Shown in pieces: positions 37,043 through 45,466 of a DNA stretch of 64,000 bases. The position numbers were made by a program, and so were the translations under genes. The notes under the pieces are model-generated. The model was not told the DNA's origin. It saw only the letters and a program-made list of their open reading frames with translations, and ran no database searches. This DNA is from Hydrogenophilales bacterium (GTDB taxonomy: Bacteria > Pseudomonadota > Gammaproteobacteria > Burkholderiales > Thiobacillaceae). Location: the NCBI GenBank assembly GCA_023258975.1, contig JAHFRD010000004.1, forward strand, positions 124,001-188,000. The letters are read 5' to 3'. Numbering within the stretch: position 1 is the stretch's first letter; the number at the start of each line of letters is the position of its first letter.

Positions 37043-37893
37043 GCCTGTTCCTCCATTTCGATGTGGGTGAGTACCCCGACGTAACGCGCCAGCATGCCCA
37101 GGAAGCGCAGCCGGTCCGGGCCGGCGATGGCGCCTTGCCAGACGAGCTGGTCGGCGTCGCCGCTCAAGCCCCATTCGCCCAGGGTCTTGGCGATGGCGGA
37201 TTCGGCGCGGCGCAGGATCAGGCGGCAGCGCACCTTCCCGGCCAGGGCGACGTCATCGGCCACCCGGTCGTCGAGGACGATGCGTCCCATGTCCAGCTCC
37301 AGCACCCGGTTGACCAGGGGCGCCACCTCGTCGAGGCGGTGGCTGGAAATCAGCATGGTGGCGCGGCCCAGGCGTTCGGCGAGGAGGCCGAAGAAGGCGT
37401 GGCGCGCTTCCGGGTCGAGGTTGGCGGCGGGTTCGTCGAGGATCAGCAGTTCGCAGTCGCGGCCGAGGGCGACGGCGATGAGGATCTTCTGCTTCATGCC
37501 GCCGGAGAGTTTGACGAAGGGAAGGTGCCGCACCTTCGCCACGTCCAGGCCCAGTTGCGCGGCGACGGTGTCGAAGCGGCCGGCGTCGCAGCCGGAGAGT
37601 TCGCCGGCGAAGCGCAGCAGGTCGCCCACGCTCATGCGCAGCGGCGGCGGCAGTTGCGGCACGAAGCCGATGCGGCGCAACAGATCGGCGCGCGCCTGGC
37701 GCGGGTTCAGGCCGAGCACGGAAAGCTCGCCGGCATGCACGTATTCGCCCAGCAGGCAGCGAATCAGGGTGGTCTTGCCGGCGCCGTTGGAGCCGATCAG
37801 GGCGATGCGCTCACCGGCGGCGACGCTGAGATTCAGGTCGTCGAGGACGACGCTCTTCTTGAATTGCTTGGTGACGTGGCGAAGTTCGATCAT
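37039..37893 (-). CDS. nosF: NosF, ABC transporter ATPase
   Basis: ATPase of the NosFY transporter, 284 residues. Walker A GSNGAGKTT, signature LSGGMKQKILIAVAL, Walker B LLILDEPAANLD and the switch His in LISSHRLDE are all intact. The 133-base gap from nosH is the only sizeable one in this half of the cluster and holds repeat A4. The stop overlaps nosL (ATGA). Confidence 0.94.
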   Translation of the reverse strand: MIELRHVTKQFKKSVVLDDLNLSVAAGERIALIGSNGAGKTTLIRCLLGEYVHAGELSVLGLNPRQARADLLRRIGFVPQLPPPLRMSVGDLLRFAGELSGCDAGRFDTVAAQLGLDVAKVRHLPFVKLSGGMKQKILIAVALGRDCELLILDEPAANLDPEARHAFFGLLAERLGRATMLISSHRLDEVAPLVNRVLELDMGRIVLDDRVADDVALAGKVRCRLILRRAESAIAKTLGEWGLSGDADQLVWQGAIAGPDRLRFLGMLARYVGVLTHIEMEEQA

Positions 37894-37945
37894 GCGAGGC
37901 TTCCGATAATGTGGGCTGCGGCGCTGGCGCAGGGCGTTTTGCCCG

Positions 37946-38002
37946 CCGTGGGAGCGGGCTTGCCCGCGAATAGCGTTATCGCGGGCGAGCCCGCTCCCAC
38001 GG
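37946..38002. repeat. Palindromic repeat family A, copy 4 (between nosH and nosF)
   Basis: Arms 37946-37969 and 37979-38002 (24 bases, one mismatch) with a 9-base loop; core GGGAGCGGGCTTGCCCGCGA. It is intergenic and could stabilise or attenuate the nosH transcript end before nosF. Confidence 0.9.
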
Positions 38003-38026
38003 CTGTATCCATTGCGGTATTCAGGC

Positions 38027-38998
38027 TCACAGCCATTTGCTCAAGCCCTTGACCTCGAAATGCAGGGCGCCGCTCGGGCAGACGTCCACGCACAGGCCGC
38101 AGCGGGTGCAGTCGGCGCCGATGTCCATCGTCTCGGCGGTGGCGCGGCCCTTGATGACGCATTCCAGCACATGCGGCACCAGGCAGACCTTGCGGCAGTC
38201 ACCTTCGTGGAAACAGTGCTCCAGGCGGTAGCCGACCTGTACCGGGGAGGGCAGTCCGACCACGCCATAGGTCAGGCCGATGGGGCAGAAGTAGCGGCAC
38301 CAGGCGCGGCGCGAGTAGAACACCTCGATCAGCAGCCAGAACAGCACCCAGAGCAGGGCGAGGCCGGGGCCGTAGATCAGGGCGCGCGAGACGATGCCGG
38401 TGAGCGACAGGGTCTCGAACACGGTGTAGCCGGTGGCGAAGGCCAGCGCCGCGAACAGCAGCCAGAGCACCACGCGCAGGCCGCGATGGAAGGCGCGGTC
38501 GCTGACCTTCTTCTTGTCCACCAGGTACAGGTGCAGGCTTTCCGCCCATTCCGCGAGCAGGTGGTAGGGGCAGACCCAGGAGCAGTACGTTCGACCGCCC
38601 AACAGCACCCAGAGCACGAACACGGTGGCGGTGCCGATGACCAGGTTCACCAGGATGTGCTTGTGCGCCAGCATCACCTGGAGCGCGGAATTGAGGTCGA
38701 TGAGGTGGAAGCCGAGGAAGCGCGAGGCGGTAAGCGCGCCTTCGAGAATCTGGATGTCCAGCCAGAAGGACAGCACGAACAGCAGATTCACCGCGATCAG
38801 CACCGCCCAGCGCCGGTTGCGCCAGGTATGGGTATGGCGATGCTGTTTGTGCATCTCCTCCGCCAGCGCCTTGCGGTTCACGCCATCCATGCGCTTGAGT
38901 TCATGTACCTGGCGCGCGCCGGGGGTGTAGTCCTCGGCTGCGGGTTTGCGTACTTCGCCACCCAACAGGAGCCTTGCCGATTCACGCAGCGACATCAC
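38027..38998 (-). CDS. nosH: NosH, NapH-like membrane polyferredoxin
   Basis: Quinol dehydrogenase membrane component, 323 residues. At least four helices (AVLIAVNLLFVLSFWLDI, ILVNLVIGTATVFVLWVLL and two more) carry the cytoplasmic CSWVCPYHLLAE and CRYFCPIGLTYG motifs. The C-terminal ferredoxin cluster is CTRCGLCVDVCP. With NosG it should pass quinol electrons to the periplasm for NosZ in clusters that lack NosR. It overlaps nosG by ATGA. Confidence 0.92.
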   Translation of the reverse strand: MMSLRESARLLLGGEVRKPAAEDYTPGARQVHELKRMDGVNRKALAEEMHKQHRHTHTWRNRRWAVLIAVNLLFVLSFWLDIQILEGALTASRFLGFHLIDLNSALQVMLAHKHILVNLVIGTATVFVLWVLLGGRTYCSWVCPYHLLAEWAESLHLYLVDKKKVSDRAFHRGLRVVLWLLFAALAFATGYTVFETLSLTGIVSRALIYGPGLALLWVLFWLLIEVFYSRRAWCRYFCPIGLTYGVVGLPSPVQVGYRLEHCFHEGDCRKVCLVPHVLECVIKGRATAETMDIGADCTRCGLCVDVCPSGALHFEVKGLSKWL

Positions 38999-39801
38999 GC
39001 CTCCCAGCCGCGGCGCGGGTCGATGACGATGGCCGCCGGTTCCGTCGGGCAGGCCATTTCACACACCCCGCAGCCCACGCAGGGCTCATGCACCACCGGG
39101 GTCTTGAAGCCATTGGCCAGCGGTTCCAGGCTGATCGCCCCCTTGATCGGGCAGGTGCGCACGCACAGATCGCACACGGGCACGTCGAAGGGGTGGTCGT
39201 TGAGGGGGATGGGGCGCCAGCGATCCACGTCCATGAAGCGCAGGTAGCCGTCGTAACCGGCCGCTCGCGCCGCGCCCTTCCAGCCCTTGCCTTGCCGCGC
39301 CAGGCACAGATCGGGCCGGGCCAGGCGCGCCACGCCGATGCGCTCCTTCAGGTTGAGCGTGGGTTCCGGGTCTTTTTCCTTGGCCAGGAGAATGGGCGCG
39401 GCGGCCAGGCGCATGGCGCCGCGCGTGTCCATGTGCTCGGGTTTCGTATAGGTGAGGGCGCCGGTGGGGCAGGCCAGGATGCACTGCACCGCGTCGCAGG
39501 AAAAATCGCAGGCCTGGGCGCGGGCGTCGATGTAGGGCGCGCCGACGCCATAGCCGTCACCGAGGTCGCCAAGTTTCAGGGCGCTGACCGGGCAGACCTG
39601 CACGCATTGGCCGCACTTGATGCAGGAGGCGAGAAAATCGTCCTCCTCCAGGGCGCCGGGGGGGCGCAGGTGGGTCTTGCCGCCGTAGGCCAGCGGCAGC
39701 CAGCCGGCGCCGCCGGCGGCGAGCAGGGCGCCGCCGCCGATGAGGGCGCGCAGGAAGCGGCGGCGCGCCTGTTCCGCCTTATGCGGGAGGTTGGATGCCA
39801 T
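38995..39801 (-). CDS. nosG: NosG, NapG-like periplasmic ferredoxin
   Basis: 268-residue iron-sulfur protein with a twin-arginine signal (RRRFLRALIGGGALLAAGG), so it is exported folded with clusters. Four [4Fe-4S] motifs are visible: CIKCGQCVQVCP, CDAVQCILACP, CDLCVRTCP and CVGCGVCEMACP. It works with NosH as a quinol dehydrogenase. Its start lies within the end of nosD (23-base overlap). Confidence 0.92.
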   Translation of the reverse strand: MASNLPHKAEQARRRFLRALIGGGALLAAGGAGWLPLAYGGKTHLRPPGALEEDDFLASCIKCGQCVQVCPVSALKLGDLGDGYGVGAPYIDARAQACDFSCDAVQCILACPTGALTYTKPEHMDTRGAMRLAAAPILLAKEKDPEPTLNLKERIGVARLARPDLCLARQGKGWKGAARAAGYDGYLRFMDVDRWRPIPLNDHPFDVPVCDLCVRTCPIKGAISLEPLANGFKTPVVHEPCVGCGVCEMACPTEPAAIVIDPRRGWEA

Positions 39802-41140
39802 GACGTGCAGGTTTCGTGAAGCGCGGCGTGGCGTCGCGCAGGATCAGGTTGGGGCTGGAGAAGGGGGCGAGACGCTCCAGGAAATCCAGGGCTTCCATCA
39901 GCGGCGCGTTCTTGAAGAACAGGGCGTGCGGCTTTTCCATCCAGATCTGGTCGGCGTAGGCGTAGGCCTCGTAGGCGCTGTCGCCGCGTCCGTCGTTGTC
40001 GCGGTCGAAGCCCTGGTAGTCGTCCCAGTAATTACCCTCCCAGGTGTTGCCGCGCACGTTGCCGGCGCCGTTCACCGCCACATGGGTGAGATTTCCCTCG
40101 AACACGTTGTCGGTGACGATGTTGCCGACCCGCTCGTTGTTGAACAGGATGCCGATGCCGTTGTAGGCGATGCGGTTGTTGCGGATCCAGATTTTGGTGT
40201 CGGGCTGATAGGGCGACAGGTCGGAGGCGATGCCGGTGGCGCAGTAGATGATGTCGTTGTTCTCCACCACGGTGTTGCTCGCCTCCTTGAAACCGATGCC
40301 CATGCCGGTGGCGCCGGTTGCGTGCGAGATCAGGTTGTTGCGGATGATGATGCCTTCCGTGTACATGACATAGATGCCCACGGCATTGTCGTAATAGCGG
40401 TTGCCTTCCACCAGGTTGGATTGGGCGAACATGAAGTGCATCGAGTAGCGGCTGCGCCGGCCGATATTGTCGCGGATGGTATTGCCGTTGGAATACCAGA
40501 CCACGAAATCGCGCGTGTCGATCAGGCTGTTGCCCTCGACCCGGTTGTTCATGCTGTACCACAGGCGCAGGCCGTCGCCGCGCACGCCGAGATCGGCGTG
40601 TTTGGAGGTGATGCGGTTGTTGCGCACGATGTTTTCATTGGACTGGCGCAGGTCGATGCCGAACAGGCAGTTGTCGATGACCAGGTTTTCCACCACGTTG
40701 CGGTGTCCGCGTATCTCCAGGCAGGCGTCCTCGGTGTCGTGCACATCGCCGGAGCCGGTGAGGTGGACGCCGCGCAGCGTGGCGCCATCGGTTTCGAGGG
40801 TGAACACGCTGCCCTTGTCGCCGGCGTCGATGCTGACCCGGCCACCCCCCTCGATGGTGAGCGGCTTGTTCAGGTTCACCGGCCCGGCATAACTTCCCGG
40901 TGCCGGCCGCAACACGGAACCGGCCGGCGCGGCGTCCACCAGGGCCTGGAACGGTTTCAGGCCGTGGATGCGTTTGTCGCGCAGGTAGAGCGGGAACACC
41001 GGTTTGGGCGCATTTACTTCGGCGCGCACTTCGGCATGCTCCGATGCCCCGCGCGCGGGTTCCTGTTCCGGCGCGAAGCCGACCGAGGCGGTGGCGCTCA
41101 GGGCCAGTGCCGCGAGCAGGAGCGGGCGGGCGAGGCGCAT
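39779..41140 (-). CDS. nosD: NosD, periplasmic copper-site maturation protein (first copy)
   Basis: 453 residues: signal peptide MRLARPLLLAALALSATASV, then a parallel beta-helix of short repeats rich in Asn (NRITSKHADLGVRGDGLRLW, NTIRDNIGRRSRYSM). It ends with the family tail DDYQGFDRDNDGRGDSAYEA and RLAPFSSPNLILRDATPRF. It is required for CuZ assembly in studied species. It sits between nosB and nosG, the normal clade II position. A second complete NosD lies at the far end of the cluster. Confidence 0.94.
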   Translation of the reverse strand: MRLARPLLLAALALSATASVGFAPEQEPARGASEHAEVRAEVNAPKPVFPLYLRDKRIHGLKPFQALVDAAPAGSVLRPAPGSYAGPVNLNKPLTIEGGGRVSIDAGDKGSVFTLETDGATLRGVHLTGSGDVHDTEDACLEIRGHRNVVENLVIDNCLFGIDLRQSNENIVRNNRITSKHADLGVRGDGLRLWYSMNNRVEGNSLIDTRDFVVWYSNGNTIRDNIGRRSRYSMHFMFAQSNLVEGNRYYDNAVGIYVMYTEGIIIRNNLISHATGATGMGIGFKEASNTVVENNDIIYCATGIASDLSPYQPDTKIWIRNNRIAYNGIGILFNNERVGNIVTDNVFEGNLTHVAVNGAGNVRGNTWEGNYWDDYQGFDRDNDGRGDSAYEAYAYADQIWMEKPHALFFKNAPLMEALDFLERLAPFSSPNLILRDATPRFTKPARHGIQPPA

Positions 41141-41152
41141 CGCGGTCGCTAC

Positions 41153-42109
41153 TCAGGCGCCGCCGGTTTCTTCACGCATCGCCTTGCGGCGCAGCAGGAT
41201 GGCGGGCAGCAGGAGGCCACTCACCAGCAGCAGCAGGCCGTAGCCGATGTAGGGATAGGAATAGGTGGAGAACTGCGCCACCTTGCCTTCCCCGAACACG
41301 GTGGGCATGAAGGCCTTCACCGTGAACGCCCCCCAGGGGTGCAGGTTGTGGCCGAAGAACCAGAGCCAGGCGGCGTAGTCGATGACGAAGAACACCGGCA
41401 GCAGGGCCGGCACCAGAGCCAGCAGGAGGGAGAACGGACGCGAGTACCAGACTCCGGCGAGCACCACCAGCATGGCCACCACCAAGCCCGCCATGGTCGC
41501 CTTCAGGGCCAGTGCCAGGTTGGCAGTCCAGCGTGCGATCACGGCGGGTTCGTTGAAGTAGGCGCCGGCGGCGACACGGTAGTGTTCCAGCAGTTCGCCC
41601 AGGCGCCCGGCGCCGAGCATCTCGCCGCCCATCCAGGCGGCCACCGCGAGAAATCCCAGCGCCAGGACGGTGACCTGGGCCTTGCGCGAGGGGAAGGCGA
41701 AAGCGGCGAGCATGGCCGCGAAGAAACCGAAGAAATAGCGCGACAGGCCGCGCTCCACCGGCGCCCCGGCGTCGATGGGGTACATGCCGACGTAATGGTT
41801 GATGGTGTTCATCTCGTGGACACAGTTCAGTGTCTGGGTCTGCGCGGTCTGCAGACGCATCTCGTCCTCGCGCTCGTCGCCCAGGTCGCCCTGGAATATC
41901 TCGTTCTTCTTGATGACCGTGCCCTTGCAGCCGTTGAACACGCCATTGAAATGGAAATGGATGCGGATGCCGTCCGGGAAGGCGTCGGGCGGGTAGTTCG
42001 GCGCGGTCAGCGAAACCCACCAGATCGGCGCGAAATAGGTTGCCACCAACACCACAAGGGCGACGAGCGTGAGTAGCCGGGGGGTTCGTGTGGAGGCGCT
42101 GGGCATCAT
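41153..42109 (-). CDS. nosB: NosB-like membrane protein of clade II nos clusters
   Basis: A 318-residue integral membrane protein directly before nosD, the place of the NosB protein that marks clade II (Sec-type) nos operons. Helices include LVALVVLVATYFAPIWWVSL at the N-terminus and four or five C-terminal ones (YFFGFFAAMLAAFAF, LALALKATMAGLVVAMLVVL and others). A periplasmic loop has conserved-looking His and Cys (HFHFNGVFNGC, NCVHEMNTINHYVG). No biochemical function is proven; a role in NosZ maturation or membrane electron transfer is assumed. Confidence 0.85.
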   Translation of the reverse strand: MMPSASTRTPRLLTLVALVVLVATYFAPIWWVSLTAPNYPPDAFPDGIRIHFHFNGVFNGCKGTVIKKNEIFQGDLGDEREDEMRLQTAQTQTLNCVHEMNTINHYVGMYPIDAGAPVERGLSRYFFGFFAAMLAAFAFPSRKAQVTVLALGFLAVAAWMGGEMLGAGRLGELLEHYRVAAGAYFNEPAVIARWTANLALALKATMAGLVVAMLVVLAGVWYSRPFSLLLALVPALLPVFFVIDYAAWLWFFGHNLHPWGAFTVKAFMPTVFGEGKVAQFSTYSYPYIGYGLLLLVSGLLLPAILLRRKAMREETGGA

Positions 42110-42175
42110 GGAATCCTGAATGTCAAAGGGGTGAAGAAGGAAGGCGGGCGCAAAGACAGGCGCCCGCCACGGGCA

Positions 42176-42814
42176 TTACTTCTTCTTGGCGAGCGGCAGG
42201 CGCGACATGAAATCGCTGACCGCTTCGATGTCGGCATCGCTGTAGGATTTGATGACCTTGAGCATGTCCTTGTCGGCGTTTTTGCGCTTGCCGGCGCGCA
42301 TTTCCCCGAGTTGGCGCTGCATGTACTTGAAATGCTGACCGGTCAGCATGGGGATGAATTTGGCCTCGTCGCCTTCACCGCCGGCTCCGTGACAGGACTT
42401 GCAGTCCTTTTCATAGATCGCGCCGCCTTGCTTCACATTCTTGCCGGAACCCTTGCCGTTCTTGGTCGAGAGCTTGAGGGTGTGCATGTGGGCGGCGCTG
42501 TCGGCCATCTCCTGCGGCGTCATGGATTGCGCGAACGGGTACATGGTGGGGTTGTCGCGGTGGCCGGTGCGGATGTCCACCATCTGCTTGATCAGCACGG
42601 CGGTGTGCTGGCCGGCGACGACCGGCAGCGTGCCATCGGAGCGGCCGATGCCGCTGGCGAGATGGCAGCCGGAACAGACTTCATAGACTTCCTCGCCCTG
42701 TTTGGCGTTGCCCTTGAGCTTGAGCGGGTCGGCGCCGTCCGCAGCGGGCGGGCTGGCCCAGGAAGCGGTAGCGGCGAGGGCGAGACAAAGGGAGAGTAAT
42801 TTTGCGGATTTCAT
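42176..42814 (-). CDS. Diheme cytochrome c (c4-like)
   Basis: 212-residue periplasmic cytochrome with a signal peptide (LLSLCLALAATASWA). Two heme sites, CSGCH at 47-51 and CKSCH at 138-142, each in a class I domain, as in cytochrome c4. The likely job is electron donor to NosZ, upstream of which it does not sit: it follows nosZ, after a terminator, behind its own double FNR-type promoter. The start at 42814 has AGGAG 9 bases upstream; an in-frame ATG 31 codons earlier would spoil the signal peptide. Confidence 0.92.
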   Translation of the reverse strand: MKSAKLLSLCLALAATASWASPPAADGADPLKLKGNAKQGEEVYEVCSGCHLASGIGRSDGTLPVVAGQHTAVLIKQMVDIRTGHRDNPTMYPFAQSMTPQEMADSAAHMHTLKLSTKNGKGSGKNVKQGGAIYEKDCKSCHGAGGEGDEAKFIPMLTGQHFKYMQRQLGEMRAGKRKNADKDMLKVIKSYSDADIEAVSDFMSRLPLAKKK

Positions 42815-42906
42815 GTGTGGGGCTCCTGGTGTGTCCTGATCTCTCTGGCTGGGGCGAAGCGCTGGGCGCCTGGCCGTCATGAAATGCCAAAGACTGGAAT
42901 AGGGCA

Positions 42907-42938
42907 TTGATGAACGTCAAATAGTTGACCACCATCAA
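42907..42938 (-). promoter_or_regulatory. Tandem FNR-type boxes before the nos cytochrome c gene
   Basis: Two near-consensus sites on adjacent helical turns: TTGATGAACGTCAA (42907-42920) and TTGACCACCATCAA (42925-42938). Each has one mismatch to TTGAT-N4-ATCAA, and their centres are 18 bases apart. The gene starts 93 bases away at 42814. The further box would place a -10 region at CTATTC (42902-42897). Confidence 0.7.
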
Positions 42939-42952
42939 GCTTTTTCACGAAC

Positions 42953-42977
42953 AAAAAGGGGGAGCCGAAGCTCCCCC
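42953..42977 (-). terminator. Rho-independent terminator of nosZ
   Basis: On the minus strand a perfect GGGGGAGC-TTCG-GCTCCCCC stem with an ultra-stable tetraloop and five T residues, 19 bases beyond the nosZ stop. It should separate a nosZ-only transcript from the rest of the cluster. Confidence 0.92.
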
Positions 42978-42995
42978 TGTTTGCCTGTCAGATGT

Positions 42996-45290
42996 TTATT
43001 TCACCTTCCTGGCGCCGTTCTGCTCCAGATAGGTCTTGGCGCGCAGGCCCAGGTCGGCGGTCTTGACCTGGTACTGCCACCATTGGCCTGCCCACAGGGT
43101 GGCGTTCTGCCAATCCTGCGCCTTGACGGCGGCTTCCATCTTGACCTTGACGTCCTTGGTCTTGCCCAGTTGGTCGAAGGCGTCTTCCACCATCGCCACG
43201 GCTTCCGGGAAGTCCTTGTAGTTGACGCTGGTGATGTAACCCACGACCTGGTCGATGACCGCCTGGGTGTCCAGGTTGGTCTTGTGCTGCTTCTCGTAGT
43301 CGGCCTTGGTGTAGACCTTGGCCTCCGCCTTGGCCGCCTTGCCCGGTTTCCAGCCCTTGGGCTTGACCAGCAGGTAGCCTTGCATCTCCAGGTGCAGCGC
43401 CGAACAGAACTCGGTGCAGTAGTAGGGGAAGACGCCTTCGCGATCAGCCTTGAACTTGACCGTGGCCGTCTTGCCGGGCTCGACCGAGGCATGCACGTTG
43501 AAGCCGCCGACGGTGAAGCCGTGGGTTTCGTCCTGGGCGCGTTCGAGGTTGGTGAGGTGGATGGTCACTTCGTCGCCCACGTTCACGTTGTCGATGATTT
43601 CCGGAACGATGTGCGAGCGGATCAGGGAGCCATAGACCGTCACCTTGTTGCCCTTCTTGACCACCTTCTCCTCGCCACCCTTGGCCGCGCCGGGGTGCGG
43701 GCTGTCGGTACGGCTGTTGGTGCCCAGCTTGTAGCGGATGCCGGGTTTCAGGCTGCTGGCGGCGATGGCCACGGCGTAGTGCGGCTCACCCAGGGGAACC
43801 GGCATGTCGTAGAGCAACTGCATCTTGTCGCTGTCGATGTCGATCAGCTGGTGGTTCTGCGGATGCAGGGGGCCGACCGGGTTGAAGCGGTCGATGGCCA
43901 GCTTGTTGAGCGCGACCAGATACTTGCCCTTGGGACTGGCGGAATCGCCTTCCATCGTCATCAGATGGCCGATGTTGTAATGCACGGAGATCTTGTCCAG
44001 CACCTTGCCCTTGCAGTAGTCCCACTTCGCCACCTGGGAGTCCACGTACAGCGACGTGTAGGCCTCGCAGGGGGTGGAGTCGAACTGGGTGTGGAGCGGG
44101 CCGAGGCCGAGTTGCACCTGCTTGTCCAGGGCGTCCTTCATGCCGATGATGGGGATGCCGTAGGGGTCTCTGCCCTCGAATCGACCGGCCTTGATGGCCG
44201 CCTGGATCTTTTCAAAGCTGAACACGGATACGTGGGTGTCGAGCTTGCCGGCAACGATGATGAACTTGCCGTCAGGCGTGACATCGACGCCGTGCGGGCT
44301 CTTCGGCTCGGGGATCAGGAACAGGGCGCCCGCCTTGACCGCCACGTCCATCGGGATGACCTTGTGGCCATTGATGATCTTGGCTTTACCCTGGGCGATC
44401 AGTTGCTCGCCGATCTTCCAGTTGAGGACGTGCATGTAGTCGGTGTCCTTGGCGGAACAGCCCGCCTCGAACGGCGGCCGACCCCGTTCGATGCCACCGA
44501 CGTAGCGCTCGGAGCAGAACGAGTTGGTGAAGGCCCAGCCTTCCGACGGCCCCTTGCCGGCGTCGGACAAGTCCTGGCTGTAGGGCGGCAGTTCAAAGGA
44601 GAAGGATTTGCCGGTGTCGATGCGGCCCTTCTTGCGATCGAATTTCCAGAACGACATGCCGCCGCGGTACTTGTCGTTGAACTCCTCCAGCGGCGCGAAT
44701 TTGCCATCCAGCGGCGCGGCGTACTGTGACGCCTCGATCACGTATTCCGTGTTGGTGGTGACGAAGGCGCCACCGTGTTCGGATTTGAACACCGGGTTGG
44801 CGATGATCTGCTTGGTCTCGAAGTCGCGCAGGTCGATGACGGCGATACGCGGGTTGGCCTTGTCGTTGATGAACAGGAACTGGCCGTCGTAGTTGCCGTT
44901 GGTTTCGGAGATCGCCGGGTGGTGCGAGTCGCCCCAGGTGATTTCCTTGCCGTTGATCCAGCCGCCCTTCATCACCGCCTTGGATTCCTCGTCGTAGCCG
45001 TAGCCCTGCCAGGGTTCGGGCGTGAACACGCCGATGTACTTGAGGATACGCATGGACGGGATGCCATAGACCATCACCTGGCCGCTATGGCCGCCGGAAC
45101 TGAAGGCGACGAAATCATCGCGTTTGCCGGTGGGGACATAAGTTTTCGCTGCGGCGAGCAGGTCTTGCTGGGATAGCCCGCGTTTCTTCATGACGTCCTG
45201 CAGGGAATCCGCCGACCAACTGATACCGGCCGAAAGTCCCAGCGCGGACGCCATCAATAGCGACAGGGCGTGGAGGGTAGCGCGCTTCAT
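42996..45290 (-). CDS. nosZ: Nitrous oxide reductase, clade II (Sec-exported)
   Basis: Reduces N2O to N2 in the periplasm, the last step of denitrification. 764 residues; Sec signal peptide (HALSLLMASALGLSAGISWSA) without twin arginine, the mark of clade II. The CuZ domain propeller shows WGDSHHPAISETNGNYDG (His123, His124). The CuA site is CTEFCSALHLEM (Cys625, Cys629, His633, Met636). About 120 residues follow CuA, without a CxxCH heme motif. The start at 45290 was chosen because AGGAGG lies 5 bases upstream; an ATG 12 codons earlier lacks this. Neighbouring nosB/D/G/H/F/L/Y genes confirm the assignment; nosR is absent. Confidence 0.98.
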   Translation of the reverse strand: MKRATLHALSLLMASALGLSAGISWSADSLQDVMKKRGLSQQDLLAAAKTYVPTGKRDDFVAFSSGGHSGQVMVYGIPSMRILKYIGVFTPEPWQGYGYDEESKAVMKGGWINGKEITWGDSHHPAISETNGNYDGQFLFINDKANPRIAVIDLRDFETKQIIANPVFKSEHGGAFVTTNTEYVIEASQYAAPLDGKFAPLEEFNDKYRGGMSFWKFDRKKGRIDTGKSFSFELPPYSQDLSDAGKGPSEGWAFTNSFCSERYVGGIERGRPPFEAGCSAKDTDYMHVLNWKIGEQLIAQGKAKIINGHKVIPMDVAVKAGALFLIPEPKSPHGVDVTPDGKFIIVAGKLDTHVSVFSFEKIQAAIKAGRFEGRDPYGIPIIGMKDALDKQVQLGLGPLHTQFDSTPCEAYTSLYVDSQVAKWDYCKGKVLDKISVHYNIGHLMTMEGDSASPKGKYLVALNKLAIDRFNPVGPLHPQNHQLIDIDSDKMQLLYDMPVPLGEPHYAVAIAASSLKPGIRYKLGTNSRTDSPHPGAAKGGEEKVVKKGNKVTVYGSLIRSHIVPEIIDNVNVGDEVTIHLTNLERAQDETHGFTVGGFNVHASVEPGKTATVKFKADREGVFPYYCTEFCSALHLEMQGYLLVKPKGWKPGKAAKAEAKVYTKADYEKQHKTNLDTQAVIDQVVGYITSVNYKDFPEAVAMVEDAFDQLGKTKDVKVKMEAAVKAQDWQNATLWAGQWWQYQVKTADLGLRAKTYLEQNGARKVK

Positions 45291-45341
45291 GGTGCCTCCT
45301 GGAAAAAAGGGATAGGGGTGCGACAAATTGCCGCAGCGGAC

Positions 45342-45383
45342 TATTTAGTCCTTTCCGGAGGGTTTTATCTTGATGTTTGTCAT
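45342..45383 (-). promoter_or_regulatory. FNR-type box and -10 element of nosZ
   Basis: On the minus strand ATGACAAACATCAA (45383-45370) has one perfect half-site (ATCAA). A -10-like TAAATA (45347-45342) has its centre 32 bases from the box centre, the class II geometry. Predicted transcription start near 45335. Confidence 0.5.
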
Positions 45384-45466
45384 GTATCGAACAAAAAGGC
45401 ATTGGCTGCCGCGTGGGCGTTGGTGATACCGGCCCGTGGCCGCGCCCGCCATCGCTGCGCGCGGGA

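Noticed and set aside
13636-38002. CRISPR-like reading of the repeated palindromes
   Set aside because: Copies are kilobases apart, variable in loop and partly coding; no regular spacers or cas genes.
42815-42907. An upstream ATG adding 31 residues to the diheme cytochrome
   Set aside because: The added residues are basic and would disrupt the signal peptide; AGGAG supports 42814.
45291-45326. An earlier ATG for nosZ, 12 codons upstream
   Set aside because: It would put MSHPYPFFPGGT before a complete signal peptide and bypass the AGGAGG ribosome site that fits the ATG at 45290.
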